Assembly (NCBI RefSeq): GCF_009377175.1
Contig: NZ_VJZD01000016.1
Location: forward strand, 1 to 64,000
Reading direction: 5' to 3'
DNA from: Streptomyces adustus
Lineage (GTDB): Bacteria > Actinomycetota > Actinomycetes > Streptomycetales > Streptomycetaceae
Length of the DNA stretch: 64,000 nt
The notes under the pieces are model-generated. The model was not told the origin of the DNA. It ran no database searches and was given only the letters and a program-made list of their open reading frames with translations. How positions within the stretch are numbered: position 1 is the stretch's first letter; each line of letters opens with the position of its first letter. Of the stretch, positions 41,652 through 50,808 are shown in pieces. The position numbers and the translations under genes were made by a program.

Positions 41652-42248
41652 TCAGACAAGGGCGTGCTGATGCACCGCGACCAGGTCGGTCAGGTCCGGT
41701 TCGCCGAACTCCGCGCGCAGGTCCGCGAACGCGGACACCTTGTCCCTGCCGAAGCGGTCGACGTACCGGGCGTACGAGTCCGCGGAGAGGAACTTCGGCG
41801 GGTTGGACTTGCTGTGGAATTTGTCGGCGTACATCACCAGTCGCTCCTCGCCGGTCACGGCGATGTAGTCGGCGACCGGCAAGGGCAGACCTTGGCTTTC
41901 CACGTCGTGCTTCGTCAGTCCGACTCCTGTGTGGCAGGAACAGAACCGGCAGAGTTCCTCCGAGAACCCTTCTCCGGCCAGGATTTCATGACCGAGCAGT
42001 CCGTGACGCAGATAGTTGGGTTTGTCGATTCTTCCGGTTTCGTCGATGAGTCGATAGACGCCGATGTCATGGAGCAGGCATCCGGCACGTACAAGATCTG
42101 CGTCGAGGCTGCGCCCCGCCGTCGAGATCAGCTTCTCCGCGACGGACCAGACGATCTCGCAGTGCGTGAAGACCAGCTCGAACGCCTCTGTGCTGGGCGC
42201 GTACTTCTCGTGCAGCGAGCGGATCTCGGAGGGGCTTGGAATCTGCAT
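41652..42248 (-). CDS. HD-domain phosphohydrolase
   Basis: A 198-residue HD hydrolase. Family ligands are His29 in FTHCEIVWSVAEKL, His60-Asp61 in CLLHDIGVYR, and a later LRHGLLGHEIL histidine pair. It removes phosphate from nucleotides or similar small molecules. The ATG at 42248 gives MQIPSPSEIRSL. It lies just upstream of the membrane-anchored hypothetical gene and may be cotranscribed with it. The particular nucleotide is not known. Confidence 0.87.
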   Translation of the reverse strand: MQIPSPSEIRSLHEKYAPSTEAFELVFTHCEIVWSVAEKLISTAGRSLDADLVRAGCLLHDIGVYRLIDETGRIDKPNYLRHGLLGHEILAGEGFSEELCRFCSCHTGVGLTKHDVESQGLPLPVADYIAVTGEERLVMYADKFHSKSNPPKFLSADSYARYVDRFGRDKVSAFADLRAEFGEPDLTDLVAVHQHALV

Positions 42249-42430
42249 CGCCCAAGCTTACGGACTTTGGCTGCGGGCGGTTCTCCGCAGGGTGCGGCCC
42301 GCAGCCCAGGACGCGCAGTGGGGGCCGGGCAGGAGATCACCGGATGGGTACGAGTCCGCAGCAGGCGTATTTCCTTTGCCGCGCGGTCTCACCGTCTCGT
42401 AGGGTCGCCGCCGTCCCAGGAGGTGAGGCC

Positions 42431-43048
42431 GTGACCACGTACGGCACGATTTTGATTCCCGTACCGCTCCAACAGGCAACTCCGGTCCTGCGCAAGGTCT
42501 GCGCGGTCGGCTACGCGCTCCCCGCCGGGCCGACATTCTCCCTCGTCCATCCGGACAGGTCCGTCGACGACAACGACGTCTTCGCGCTCGCCGGGCCGAT
42601 CAGCGCCGGATTGGGCGTCCCGGTGCTGGCCGCCTTCCAGTACGACGGCGACCGACTGGAGTTGGAGGTCTGGCGGGACGGGGTGCGCGCCCACCGTTAC
42701 GATTCCTGGCCCAAACGGGACGACCGTGACGCCCCCGACGCACCGCTGGGCGCCGACCCGGCCGCGTTCCTGGACTTCGCCGCCGGGCCCGTGGACGGCC
42801 ACCGCTTGGCCTCCGCGCTCGCGGACACCCCGATCGACGAGGAGGACAAGGATGTCGACGGCGACCCGGGCTACGTCTGGGCCCAGGCCCTGCACTGGGA
42901 TGTGCTGTGCGCGCTCGGCCACCCGAAACAGGTGATCCGCCGCGCGCAGTGGGACTACTTCCACATGCGCGGCGCGCCGCAGGCGCTCGCGGAGGTGCTG
43001 GACGGCACCGAACTCATCGCCCTCGGCACGGCCGATCGCCTGTTCTGA
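42431..43048 (+). CDS. Hypothetical protein, 205 residues
   Basis: Function unknown. The GTG at 42431 is preceded by a perfect AGGAGG (42418-42423), which fixes the start against the upstream frame. The protein has an N-terminal alpha/beta half (TTYGTILIPVPLQQATPVLR, LAGPISAGLGVPVLAAFQYD) and an acidic linker (IDEEDKDVDGDPGYVWAQAL). There are no membrane helices or catalytic motifs I recognise. It converges with the HEAT-repeat gene. Confidence 0.7.
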   Translation: MTTYGTILIPVPLQQATPVLRKVCAVGYALPAGPTFSLVHPDRSVDDNDVFALAGPISAGLGVPVLAAFQYDGDRLELEVWRDGVRAHRYDSWPKRDDRDAPDAPLGADPAAFLDFAAGPVDGHRLASALADTPIDEEDKDVDGDPGYVWAQALHWDVLCALGHPKQVIRRAQWDYFHMRGAPQALAEVLDGTELIALGTADRLF

Positions 43049-43091
43049 AGGCCCCCGACCGGCGCACGGCACGAGTCGTTGTGCCCGACGG

Positions 43092-44564
43092 CTACAGGCC
43101 CGCCCGGGTCAGCAGCCACTCCATGCGCTCGACGGGAAGAGAGGGCGAGGCACCGGCGGCCTCCGCCACGTGCTCCGAAGGGTCGGCGAGGAGCCGCAGC
43201 AGGGAGGCCAACGGGAGATTGCGGTGGGGCGCGATCGCGCGCCGGACTCGCTCTTCGGGGTCGGAGGCCAGCTTCTCGGCGAGTGTGGGCGGCAGATCCG
43301 GATCGCGGGGCGCGAAGGAGCGGAGCCGGGGCACCGGGTCCGTGGCGAAGCGGCGCAGGATTTCCGGCGGGAAGGCCAGGACCTCCGCCCTGTCCCACCA
43401 GAACGTGTGCTTGTTCCGTCGGCGGTAGCGGCGTTCGATGTTCTCGGCGGTCGCGGGATCGACCAGGTGCGGGGCGGCGTGGGCCATGGTGAGGCGGACC
43501 ATCTCCTCCTCGTCGTCGAGCAGCCGGGCCACCGCGTCGGCGGGAAGGGTCCCGGCGGCGGCCGCCGAGACGCGGAAACTGACGTAGGGCGAGTCGATGT
43601 GCGGCAGCGGATCGGCCGTGACCCAGGGCAGGCGCAGGATCCTCAGCTCCGTGCGCGCGGCGACGTTCTGACACCATTGCATGATGGTTTCGTCGTCGGC
43701 GTCGGGACTCGGGTCGGGGAGCGTACGCGACAGCTCGTGGACCGAGGTGTGGATCGTCGCCCGCTCGTGCTCCGTCGTGTCCGGCCGGGCGAAGACCTTC
43801 ACTTGGACGTTCAGGGCCGGATCGACGGCAAGGACCGCGCGGACCGAAGGCGGCAGGTCGGGGTGCCGGGCGAGCTCGGCGCGCACCTCGCTGTCCGGAT
43901 CGCCGGCGAACTGCTGAAGGGTGTCCGCGTCGAGAACGCTGTGGATCACCGCGCCCGCCCGGGTCACCGGGTCCGCCAGCAGCGCGGGCAGCAGGTCCGG
44001 GGGCGGTATGGGATGCGGGCTGTGCGCGAAGTAGGTCGAACAGGCCGCGGCTCGGACCGTGGCCTCGGGATCGGTCAGCAGGATCCGGCGGACCGCTTCC
44101 GGCGCTTGAGGCCAGTGCCTCGCCAGGGCGGCGCGGACCTCGGGGTCGGAGTCGGCGGCCAGACGTGCCCGCAGGTCGGGCGGCGTGTGACGACCCTGGG
44201 CCAGGTACTCGCGGACCTTTGGGTCGGGATCGACGATGAGCTGCTCCACCATCTGCCTCGGGGCGGTCCCCGCCCGCATGGCGAGCGCGCGCCGCACCGC
44301 CTCGTCCCGGTGGGCGGCCAGGTGGATACGGAAGCGGTCCGGCAGTCGGTCGTTGAGCGCCAGGCTGTGCAGCAGCCACTGGTCGTCGATCGCGATGATT
44401 TCGGCGACCATGTCCTCGGTGAGATCGGGACGCCCGGCCACCTGCCCCCAACCCCGCCGCCAGCCGAACATCCGCCGGACCATGGGGGCAGGCAAGGCAG
44501 AATTCGTCGCCAAGCCGGCCATCACCTTGTCGAGGTGGACGGGCGTCACTGCGTCGGTGTCCAT
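43092..44564 (-). CDS. HEAT/leucine-rich-variant repeat protein
   Basis: A 490-residue protein made almost wholly of helical repeats of about 24-30 residues. Typical units are QMVEQLIVDPDPKVREYLAQ, DLRARLAADSDPEVRAALAR, AVRRILLTDPEATVRAAACS, and ADTLQQFAGDPDSEVRAELA: the DP(D/E)xxVR pattern of LRV/HEAT repeats. It binds proteins or nucleic acid as a scaffold. The ATG at 44564 is chosen because the repeats begin soon after; no strong ribosome site is seen. It diverges from a WGR protein across 168 bp, which suggests a functional pair. Confidence 0.85.
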   Translation of the reverse strand: MDTDAVTPVHLDKVMAGLATNSALPAPMVRRMFGWRRGWGQVAGRPDLTEDMVAEIIAIDDQWLLHSLALNDRLPDRFRIHLAAHRDEAVRRALAMRAGTAPRQMVEQLIVDPDPKVREYLAQGRHTPPDLRARLAADSDPEVRAALARHWPQAPEAVRRILLTDPEATVRAAACSTYFAHSPHPIPPPDLLPALLADPVTRAGAVIHSVLDADTLQQFAGDPDSEVRAELARHPDLPPSVRAVLAVDPALNVQVKVFARPDTTEHERATIHTSVHELSRTLPDPSPDADDETIMQWCQNVAARTELRILRLPWVTADPLPHIDSPYVSFRVSAAAAGTLPADAVARLLDDEEEMVRLTMAHAAPHLVDPATAENIERRYRRRNKHTFWWDRAEVLAFPPEILRRFATDPVPRLRSFAPRDPDLPPTLAEKLASDPEERVRRAIAPHRNLPLASLLRLLADPSEHVAEAAGASPSLPVERMEWLLTRAGL

Positions 44565-44732
44565 GCGGCCAGAATGCCGCCAACTCCCCCGCGGACCAAA
44601 CGAGGTCGCGCACCACCCGGCCTTGTCCTCCCGGTGTCCTGACCACCGATGACGGCGGGCCCGCAGCCGAGCGATAGGGTCACCCGCGTGCGGTCCCGGC
44701 GCAGGCCCACCGCAGGCGGTACGGGAGGCCGG

Positions 44733-45695
44733 ATGACCAGCTGGCGGCGGTTCGAGCGGCACGAGACCACGTTCGAATACTGGGAGATACGCCAGGAAGG
44801 GATCCGCTGCTTCCTCAGGTGGGGCTCCGGACGCACCCCGGGCAAGGCGAGCACGACGACGCTCGAAGACGAGGAACGGGCGCGGGGCCACGCGGCACGC
44901 AAGATCAACGAACGTCTCCGCAAGGGCTTCACCGAGGTGGACCCGCCCTCCGATCCGGCGGACGCCGAGGCCGGGACACCGGTTCTGGACGTCATCGCCG
45001 GGTCGGTCGGCCCCTACGCGCCGGCTGCCTCGTACCTGCCGGTCGACGGCTTCGACGAGGTCTACCGCCGCGGGCACTCGCCCGGTCACCCGATGGGCTT
45101 CTACGAGTACTACGTACTGCGTGAGCAGGGACGCAGCGTGGTCCGCTTCGCCGTACGAGCCGGCAGCCATCAGGACGGGACGGTCGCAGGTTTCCTGGAG
45201 TTCCTCTGCTCCAGGCGTGACCTCGCTTTCGACGGCCGGTCCCATCACAAGGTGCCGTTGCCGAGCCCGGTGGGGTCCTTCGATCACGCGCTGTTCTGCT
45301 CCCCGGCACTGGGCCGGGCCTGCGCCGCAATCCCGGGAGCGGCGGCACGGGTGGCGACGGCCTTCCCCGTGTTCGACTGCGAGATCGGGGACGAGGACCC
45401 GGAGGTGCTGGTCGACGCCCGCATCCACGGTCATGCCTCGCTGCCCTACAGCGACTGGGGGCGCTCGCCGTATCCGGCCGTCGACATGCGTTTCGACGTC
45501 CAGCCGTCGTACTACCGGCCATCGCCGAAGTTCAAGGTCCACCGGGCGGCCGACGTCCAAAAGCTCATGGACGTGCTGCCGAAGGCGTCATCGCAGAGCT
45601 GGCTGGAGGTGCGGTCCTTCCGCGGCGAGACCATGCGCCTCGCCCCGGACACGTCCCTGTCCTTCGCCGACGTGTTGTCCCTTCTGGTCGGCTGA
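44733..45695 (+). CDS. WGR-domain protein
   Basis: A 320-residue protein. The first 75 residues form a WGR domain: MTSWRRFERHETTFEYWEIR, CFLRWGSGRTPGK, and KINERLRKGFTEV, the fold that in PARPs and bacterial proteins recognises nucleic acid. The rest is an unassigned alpha/beta domain ending in LAPDTSLSFADVLSLL. The ATG at 44733 has GGGAGG 4-9 nt upstream. The gene diverges from the HEAT/LRV repeat gene; WGR proteins with HEAT or LRV repeats are linked to DNA-related functions, but no catalytic motif is seen here. Confidence 0.82.
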   Translation: MTSWRRFERHETTFEYWEIRQEGIRCFLRWGSGRTPGKASTTTLEDEERARGHAARKINERLRKGFTEVDPPSDPADAEAGTPVLDVIAGSVGPYAPAASYLPVDGFDEVYRRGHSPGHPMGFYEYYVLREQGRSVVRFAVRAGSHQDGTVAGFLEFLCSRRDLAFDGRSHHKVPLPSPVGSFDHALFCSPALGRACAAIPGAAARVATAFPVFDCEIGDEDPEVLVDARIHGHASLPYSDWGRSPYPAVDMRFDVQPSYYRPSPKFKVHRAADVQKLMDVLPKASSQSWLEVRSFRGETMRLAPDTSLSFADVLSLLVG

Positions 45696-45835
45696 GGCAG
45701 CACCCCGGATTGCGAGGCGATCACGGTTCGTCCCGTGCAGTCGATCGCGCTTTCAGCGCAGGTCAGGCGTGTGATCAGATCGGCTCGTACGCATCAGCAG
45801 CGGCTTGGGGAGAGCCGCGGGGGAGGGAGACCGTG

Positions 45836-47122
45836 ATGCCCGATATCGCCACAGAGACGACACAGTCGTGCCCGGAATGCGGCGCGGAGATCCGCGGCGA
45901 CAGCCGGTTCACCGTCTGGTGCGCCGCCTGCGACTGGAACGTGGACCCCGAAAGACCTCGACCGGATCCCGGACGGCTGGAACGAGCCGAGCGCGTCCTG
46001 GCCCGACGGCACGGCGAGCAGTTGCTCGCCGAGATGTCGAGCGGGCAGGAAGCGCGCCCACGGCGCGATGCCTCGGCGGTGTCGGCCACCGTGCTCGCCC
46101 TGATCGTGCACGGTGTCACCCTCGCGCTCGCCGTCCTCGGTGTCTGGTGCGTGGTGGCGGGCTGGGGTGGCATCGGCATGGTGGCGGGGCCGGTGCCGTT
46201 GCTGATGGCCTGGGCGCTCGCCCCGAGGGTTCGCCGTCTGCCCGACGACTGGCCGGTGCTGTTCCGGACCGACGCACCTGAACTCTTCGCCCTGGTGGAC
46301 GAGGTGGCACAGGCGGTCGGCACCCGCAGCGTGCACGCGATCGCCGTGGACGGAAGCATCAACGCCAGTGTCACGACGTACGGTGTGCGCGGCCGGCGAC
46401 TGCTGGTGCTGGGCATGCCGCTGTGGGAGGTCCTGACGCCCGAGGAGCGGATCGCGCTGCTCGGTCACGAGTTGGCCCACTACGCCAACGGCGACACGCG
46501 CAACGGTCTGGTGGTGGGTACGGCGACGCGCAGCCTGGCGCTTTGGTACAACACCCTGCGGCCCCATCAGCACCCGACAGCGATCGAGATGGCCGTCAAT
46601 GTCCTCTACGTGGTGCCACGGCTGCTGGTCTGGGGCACGCTGGTGCTGCACGTCCGGCTGACCTCTCGGGCCGGGATCCGGGCCGAGTACCTCGCCGACA
46701 GGCTGGCCGCCCGTACCGCGTCCACGCAGGCGGCGGTGGGTCTCATGGACCGGTTGCTCGTCGCCGGGTCGTACGGCGTCCTGCTGCGCAGCGAGACCAA
46801 CCGTGCCGCCCTCGGCGGGCCGAGGTCCACCCGGGATGCCATGGCCCGGGCCGACGAGCTGTGGGGACGGCTCACCGCGTTCGCGGCGTCCATCCCGGAG
46901 CACGAATACGAACGGCAGCGGCGCGCCGGAGCCCGGCGCGGGCACCAGGTCGACACCACCCACCCGCCGACCCATCTGCGGCGGGCCGGCCTCCTCGGCG
47001 GGGAGACGGTGGCGGCCGTGGTGGTGCCGCAGGCCCGCCGGAGCGAGCAGATCGCCGCGGAACTCGCCAAGGCCCGCGCCGAGGTGGCCCGTTGCCTGCT
47101 GCGCGACGGCTTCGCGGACTGA
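45836..47122 (+). CDS. M48 zinc metalloprotease with N-terminal zinc ribbon
   Basis: A 428-residue membrane protease. The N-terminus has a zinc-ribbon-like CPECG...CAACDW, followed by two TM helices (residues about 82-125), then the peptidase: LLGHELAHYANGD with His211 and His215 as zinc ligands, and the glutamate ligand in EYLADRLAA (Glu284). It resembles HtpX-type membrane proteases that clear damaged membrane proteins. GTG (45833) and ATG (45836) are adjacent; GGGAGG lies upstream of both. It is monocistronic with a 210-bp gap to the IF-1 operon. Confidence 0.88.
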   Translation: MPDIATETTQSCPECGAEIRGDSRFTVWCAACDWNVDPERPRPDPGRLERAERVLARRHGEQLLAEMSSGQEARPRRDASAVSATVLALIVHGVTLALAVLGVWCVVAGWGGIGMVAGPVPLLMAWALAPRVRRLPDDWPVLFRTDAPELFALVDEVAQAVGTRSVHAIAVDGSINASVTTYGVRGRRLLVLGMPLWEVLTPEERIALLGHELAHYANGDTRNGLVVGTATRSLALWYNTLRPHQHPTAIEMAVNVLYVVPRLLVWGTLVLHVRLTSRAGIRAEYLADRLAARTASTQAAVGLMDRLLVAGSYGVLLRSETNRAALGGPRSTRDAMARADELWGRLTAFAASIPEHEYERQRRAGARRGHQVDTTHPPTHLRRAGLLGGETVAAVVVPQARRSEQIAAELAKARAEVARCLLRDGFAD

Positions 47123-47155
47123 GACCCTCCCGGGCCGCTCCTCAGGAAAAAGGTT

Positions 47156-47185
47156 TTGAGCCAGGCGGCGCCCCACTGCTAGGTT
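47156..47185 (+). promoter_or_regulatory. Candidate promoter of the GNAT/IF-1 operon
   Basis: TTGAGC (47156-47161), 18 nt, then TAGGTT (47180-47185) fits Streptomyces vegetative promoters. It lies 150 bp before the GNAT start and 40 bp before the small leader frame. Confidence 0.55.
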
Positions 47186-47224
47186 CTTGGTGGGCCGTTG
47201 AGTCGTCGTTTGGAGGTGAGCACC

Positions 47225-47278
47225 GTGAACGCAGTTACCCGTGGGTGCTCCCTCGATCCGTCACGGTCCGGCGGCTGA
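47225..47278 (+). CDS. Possible 17-residue leader peptide
   Basis: A very small frame, GTG start at 47225, reads VNAVTRGCSLDPSRSGG and stops at 47276-47278. It has a near-perfect ribosome site GGAGGTGA at 47212-47219, better than that of most genes here, and lies between the promoter candidate and the GNAT gene. Translation could influence the downstream operon. It may also be chance; no RNA structure was proven. Confidence 0.4.
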   Translation: MNAVTRGCSLDPSRSGG

Positions 47279-47332
47279 CGTCCGGTGTCGCCAGGAGCGC
47301 CTGAGATCAAGGCACTCCTGAAGGAGACACCG

Positions 47333-48124
47333 ATGAACACAAAGCCCTTCACATCCGGTCCGGGCGAGAACGCGGTGATGATCACGCGCGTCGCGGACCG
47401 GCAATGGCATGCACTGGATGACGACCTGGTCGTCGGCCGCGCACATGCGCAACACCGGCCTGACGGACGCCTGTTCGTCAGCATCGACGCCTGGCACGAC
47501 GCCACCTTCGACCGGCTCGCCGAGGCGATGCTGGCTCAACTGCCTTCGCCGCTGTACACGGTGGTCGACGAAGCCGACGCCGCGCTGACGTCCGGCTGGC
47601 GGCGAGCCGGATTCACGGTCCGCCGCCGCGAGTGGGAGTACACCGTACCGACCGACCCCCAGGTCACCGGGCTCGGTGCAGTCCGGCCGCCTGCGGACGT
47701 GACGATCGTGCCCGCCGGTCAGGCGGACGAGGCGTTGCTCCGGGCGGTGGACCGTGCGATCCGCGACGAGGTCGAGGCGAGCGTCGGCTGGCAGTCGATG
47801 CCCGCGGAGGTGATCTCCTTTCCCGAAGGCGACACCATCGTCGACCCGTCGAAGTACGCGGTGGCCGCGGCGCCGGACCGCTACCTGGGGCTGATCCGGG
47901 TGGTGACGGCGAAGCGGCCACGCATCGGACTGCTCGCGGTCCGCGCGAGCGACCAACGCCGCGGCATCGCGCGGGCACTGCTGGCCCACGCGCTGGAATC
48001 GCTGCACCGCTCCGGGGCCGCCGCGGCCTGGACCGAGGTCCAAGAGTCCAACCGAGCGGCCACCGCACTGTTCGGGAACAGCGGCGCCCAGCCGATCAGC
48101 AGCAACCTGGAGCTGGTGCGATGA
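47333..48124 (+). CDS. GNAT-family N-acetyltransferase
   Basis: A 263-residue acetyltransferase. The C-terminal half is the GNAT core: [20 protein letters not shown] with the acetyl-CoA loop RRGIA, then [20 protein letters not shown]. The N-terminal half is a degenerate GNAT or accessory fold. The ATG at 47333 has AAGGAG 6 nt upstream. The stop overlaps the next start (ATGA), so it is coupled to the IF-1 gene, an unusual pairing that hints at modification of a translation component; that idea is only inference. Confidence 0.88.
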   Translation: MNTKPFTSGPGENAVMITRVADRQWHALDDDLVVGRAHAQHRPDGRLFVSIDAWHDATFDRLAEAMLAQLPSPLYTVVDEADAALTSGWRRAGFTVRRREWEYTVPTDPQVTGLGAVRPPADVTIVPAGQADEALLRAVDRAIRDEVEASVGWQSMPAEVISFPEGDTIVDPSKYAVAAAPDRYLGLIRVVTAKRPRIGLLAVRASDQRRGIARALLAHALESLHRSGAAAAWTEVQESNRAATALFGNSGAQPISSNLELVR

Positions 48125-48345
48125 CGAAGAACAAGAACGTCATCGAGGTCGAGGGCAGAGTCGTCGAATGCCTGCGCAGCGCCATGTTCACCGTGGAGCT
48201 CGACAACGGCCACCAGGTGCTCGCGCACATCAGCGGGAAGATCCGCAAGCACTACATCAAGATCATGCTGGAGGACCGGGTCCTGGTGGAGCTCCCGCCG
48301 TACGACCTGGCACGCGGCCGGATCGTGTTCCGCTACCGGAACTAA
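48121..48345 (+). CDS. infA: Translation initiation factor IF-1, likely second copy
   Basis: A 74-residue OB-fold protein: [40 protein letters not shown] and [20 protein letters not shown] are unmistakable IF-1 text. It binds the 30S A-site to stop early tRNA entry. The N-terminus MTKNKN differs from the MAKKQ-type start of the main Streptomyces copy, and it is not in the ribosomal-protein cluster, so it is probably an extra paralogue. It overlaps the GNAT stop by four bases and is followed by a 15-bp hairpin terminator. Confidence 0.92.
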   Translation: MTKNKNVIEVEGRVVECLRSAMFTVELDNGHQVLAHISGKIRKHYIKIMLEDRVLVELPPYDLARGRIVFRYRN

Positions 48346-48378
48346 CAACGGTCGTCAGGGTGCGGGGCAGTTGATCCC

Positions 48379-48415
48379 GGGGCCCCGGTCACGGCGTTTG
48401 CGTGACCGGGGCCCC
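48379..48415 (+). terminator. Hairpin terminator after IF-1
   Basis: GGGGCCCCGGTCACG (48379-48393) and CGTGACCGGGGCCCC (48401-48415) form a perfect 15-bp stem with a 7-nt loop. Confidence 0.85.
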
Positions 48416-48464
48416 GATGACGGCCGGGTAGCCGTTCGGCTCAGCTCTGCATACGTTCGGACGC

Positions 48465-49190
48465 ATGGCTGACGACTGCTTCACCCATCCACGACTGGCC
48501 GCGATCTACGATCCGCTCGACCCCGACCGCAGCGACCTCCACGCGTATCTGCGGATGGCAGACGATTTCGAGGCGCGACAGGTACTGGACATCGGTTGCG
48601 GCACGGGAGTGTTCGCCCTCCTCCTGGCCGACCGCGGCGTCGAGGTCGTAGGTGTGGATCCCGCTCAGGCATCCATCGACGTCGCCCGGAACAAACCGAG
48701 AGGTGGACGAGTGCGCTGGATCTGCGGTGATGCGGCGGGCCTTCCACCGCTGCGGGTCGACCTTGCGACGATGACAGCGAACGTCGCCCAGGGCATCGCC
48801 GACCCTGAGACGTGGCGGATGACCCTACGAGGAGCACACCGAGCACTGCGACCCGGCGGGCGTCTGATCTTCGAGACGCGTGATCCGGCCAGACGCGCCT
48901 GGGAGGACTGGACCCGCGAGAAGTCCCGTCGCGTGACCAGGATTCCCGGCGTCGGATCCGTCGAGAGCTGGGTTCGACTGCTGGAGGTGAGCCTGCCTTT
49001 GGTGACGTTCCGCTGGACCTACCGGTTCGCAGCGGACGGACAGGTGCTGACATCGGATTCGACGCTGCGCTTTCGCGAGCGGGACGAAGTCGAGGAGGAC
49101 TTGACCGCGCACGGATACGTGGTGGAGGGCATTCGCGACGCGCCCGACCGACCGGGAAGGGAGTTCGTGTTCCTGGCGCGACGTCCGTGA
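48465..49190 (+). CDS. Class I SAM-dependent methyltransferase
   Basis: A 241-residue methyltransferase. VLDIGCGTGVFALLLADRGV is the SAM loop (from about residue 40), with VVGVDPAQASIDVARNKP and VRWICGDAAG as the next motifs and HRALRPGGRLIFETRDP as motif III. The C-terminal cap ends in a REFVFLAR strand. The ATG follows weak SD-like text (TTCGGACGC). It seems unlinked to its neighbours; a small-molecule substrate is likely. Confidence 0.9.
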   Translation: MADDCFTHPRLAAIYDPLDPDRSDLHAYLRMADDFEARQVLDIGCGTGVFALLLADRGVEVVGVDPAQASIDVARNKPRGGRVRWICGDAAGLPPLRVDLATMTANVAQGIADPETWRMTLRGAHRALRPGGRLIFETRDPARRAWEDWTREKSRRVTRIPGVGSVESWVRLLEVSLPLVTFRWTYRFAADGQVLTSDSTLRFRERDEVEEDLTAHGYVVEGIRDAPDRPGREFVFLARRP

Positions 49191-49212
49191 CCTTCGGTGA
49201 ACCGTGCGGGGG

Positions 49213-49746
49213 TCAGCTCCGCCGGGCGCGGGCGAGGGTGTCGGCGATCGGCTGACGGAACACGAGCCGCGGGAAGAGTCGACCCTTGACGTCGAACTTG
49301 AACGAAAAATGCCGGAGCAGCTTCAGGTCCCGGTGCGCTATGTGGACATGGACCGAGGTGTCGGGAACGTGCCAACCCGATCCAAAGGGGCCGATCTGGT
49401 TGATCCTCGCGTGAATACGGTCGCCGTGGACCAGAGCCGCACAGCCGTGTTCTCGGGCCTTCTCCACCGGGACGAGGCCGGACCAGCGGCTGAACTCATC
49501 GAGATAGCCGTACTCGGACAACTCCAGGAAGGTGATCCCCTCCATCCGGACGTCCTCCGGGCCGTCGAGGAACACCATGAGCCGGGGCACCCCCTTGCGG
49601 CGCCGCCAGCGGGCGGGCAGGTCCCGTACGACGCAGTCCAGCACGCGGACGACGTCCGCGCGCACCGCGGGATCCAGCGCCTGAAGTTCTCTGAGCGTGT
49701 ATCCGCCTTCATCGTCCACGGCGCAAGGGTCCACGAGAACGGGCAT
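49213..49746 (-). CDS. Hypothetical protein, about 177 residues
   Basis: I do not recognise the family. The protein begins MPVLVDPCAVDDEGGYTLRE (ATG at 49746; the frame is open upstream to 49878) and continues with LDCVVRDLPARWRRRKGVPR and GSGWHVPDTSVHVHIAHRDL. There is no signal peptide or membrane segment. The His-rich HVHIAHRDLKLLRHF strand is notable and could bind metal. It is convergent with the methyltransferase gene. The start is uncertain because no clear ribosome site precedes any candidate. Confidence 0.6.
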   Translation of the reverse strand: MPVLVDPCAVDDEGGYTLRELQALDPAVRADVVRVLDCVVRDLPARWRRRKGVPRLMVFLDGPEDVRMEGITFLELSEYGYLDEFSRWSGLVPVEKAREHGCAALVHGDRIHARINQIGPFGSGWHVPDTSVHVHIAHRDLKLLRHFSFKFDVKGRLFPRLVFRQPIADTLARARRS

Positions 49747-50042
49747 CGGCTCAACCACACGTACAGCGGCCCGCGTTCGTATCGCGCTCCTTGGGGTCCG
49801 GCGCGCCGGGCACCGGACATCGGGAGAGGACGGCTGGTTCGAGGGTCCGGGCATCCTTCCGGCCCACGGATCAGGCACCTGACCTGTACGGAGGTGTCGG
49901 CGTGGCCTGCTTGACCCGTGGGGCCGGGGGCCGCAGAGTCGGGGTGCGGCGCCCCGACCGCCGGCACCCCGGCCCGCCTGGCACGCCCGCGCAAGACGCC
50001 CGTCCGGGAGACGCCGGGTGGCCCTGACCCTGGGGAGCAGCT

Positions 50043-50693
50043 GTGCCGATGGCCGTCGACCTGGTCGTGATCGGAACGGCCATCACCCTCGGGCCCCTGC
50101 ACAACAGCGCCTTCATCCTGCTCCTCGCCTCACGCCGCGGTGTCCGCAAGGGCCTTGTCTTCCTGCTGTCCTGGCTGGCCGACCTGGTCGCCGTGATCGC
50201 CTGCGTGATGCTGCTGACGGGTGGGAAACCGCTCGTCCACCACAGCACGCCCTCTACCGCCGCGATCGCCGCCAAGCTCGCGATCGGCGTCGGCCTGGTC
50301 CTGTTCGGCGGCCATCGATATCGGCAGCTCCCCCGCCCCTACCGGCCGCCGCACTGGACGGCCCGCATCGACAACGCCTCCCTCGGCACCGCAGCCGCAC
50401 TCGCCTGGCTCCTCCAGTCCTGGGCCATGGTCGCCGCCGGCGCCGCCACCGTCGTCGACGCCGACCTGTCCACCCTCACCGACTGGCTCACCCTCACCGG
50501 CTACTGCGTCCTCGCCACCCTCAGCCTCCTGGTCATGGAGCTCTACACCGTCTGGGCACCCGACGCAGCCCAAGCCCGACTCCGCACGCTGCGGACCTGG
50601 CTGGAACAACACCAGGAGCAGCTGATCATCACCCTGTCGATCCTGGCCGGACTCTGGCTCACCGGCAGCAGCATCTACGCACTCGCCGACTGA
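50043..50693 (+). CDS. GAP-family (Sap/GPL-addressing) membrane protein
   Basis: A 216-residue membrane protein with six hydrophobic helices: LVVIGTAITLGPLHNSAFIL, LVFLLSWLADLVAVIACVML, AALAWLLQSWAMVAAGAATV and more. The start and the PLHNSAFILLLASRRGVRKG loop match the GAP/Sap family related to LysE exporters. In mycobacteria the family addresses glycolipids to the surface; a lipid or small-molecule export role is probable here. GTG at 50043 follows GGGGAG by 4 nt; an ATG at 50049 is an alternative. Confidence 0.75.
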   Translation: MPMAVDLVVIGTAITLGPLHNSAFILLLASRRGVRKGLVFLLSWLADLVAVIACVMLLTGGKPLVHHSTPSTAAIAAKLAIGVGLVLFGGHRYRQLPRPYRPPHWTARIDNASLGTAAALAWLLQSWAMVAAGAATVVDADLSTLTDWLTLTGYCVLATLSLLVMELYTVWAPDAAQARLRTLRTWLEQHQEQLIITLSILAGLWLTGSSIYALAD

Positions 50694-50808
50694 CGCCCCG
50701 TCGCGCGCCGTGAGCAGGGGCTCCGCCTGACCGCGCCGCCCTTGTCACGTTCCAGACAACTTCCACACGGTGAAATCGGAGTGCGCCAGCCAGTCGGGCG
50801 CGGGCCTG

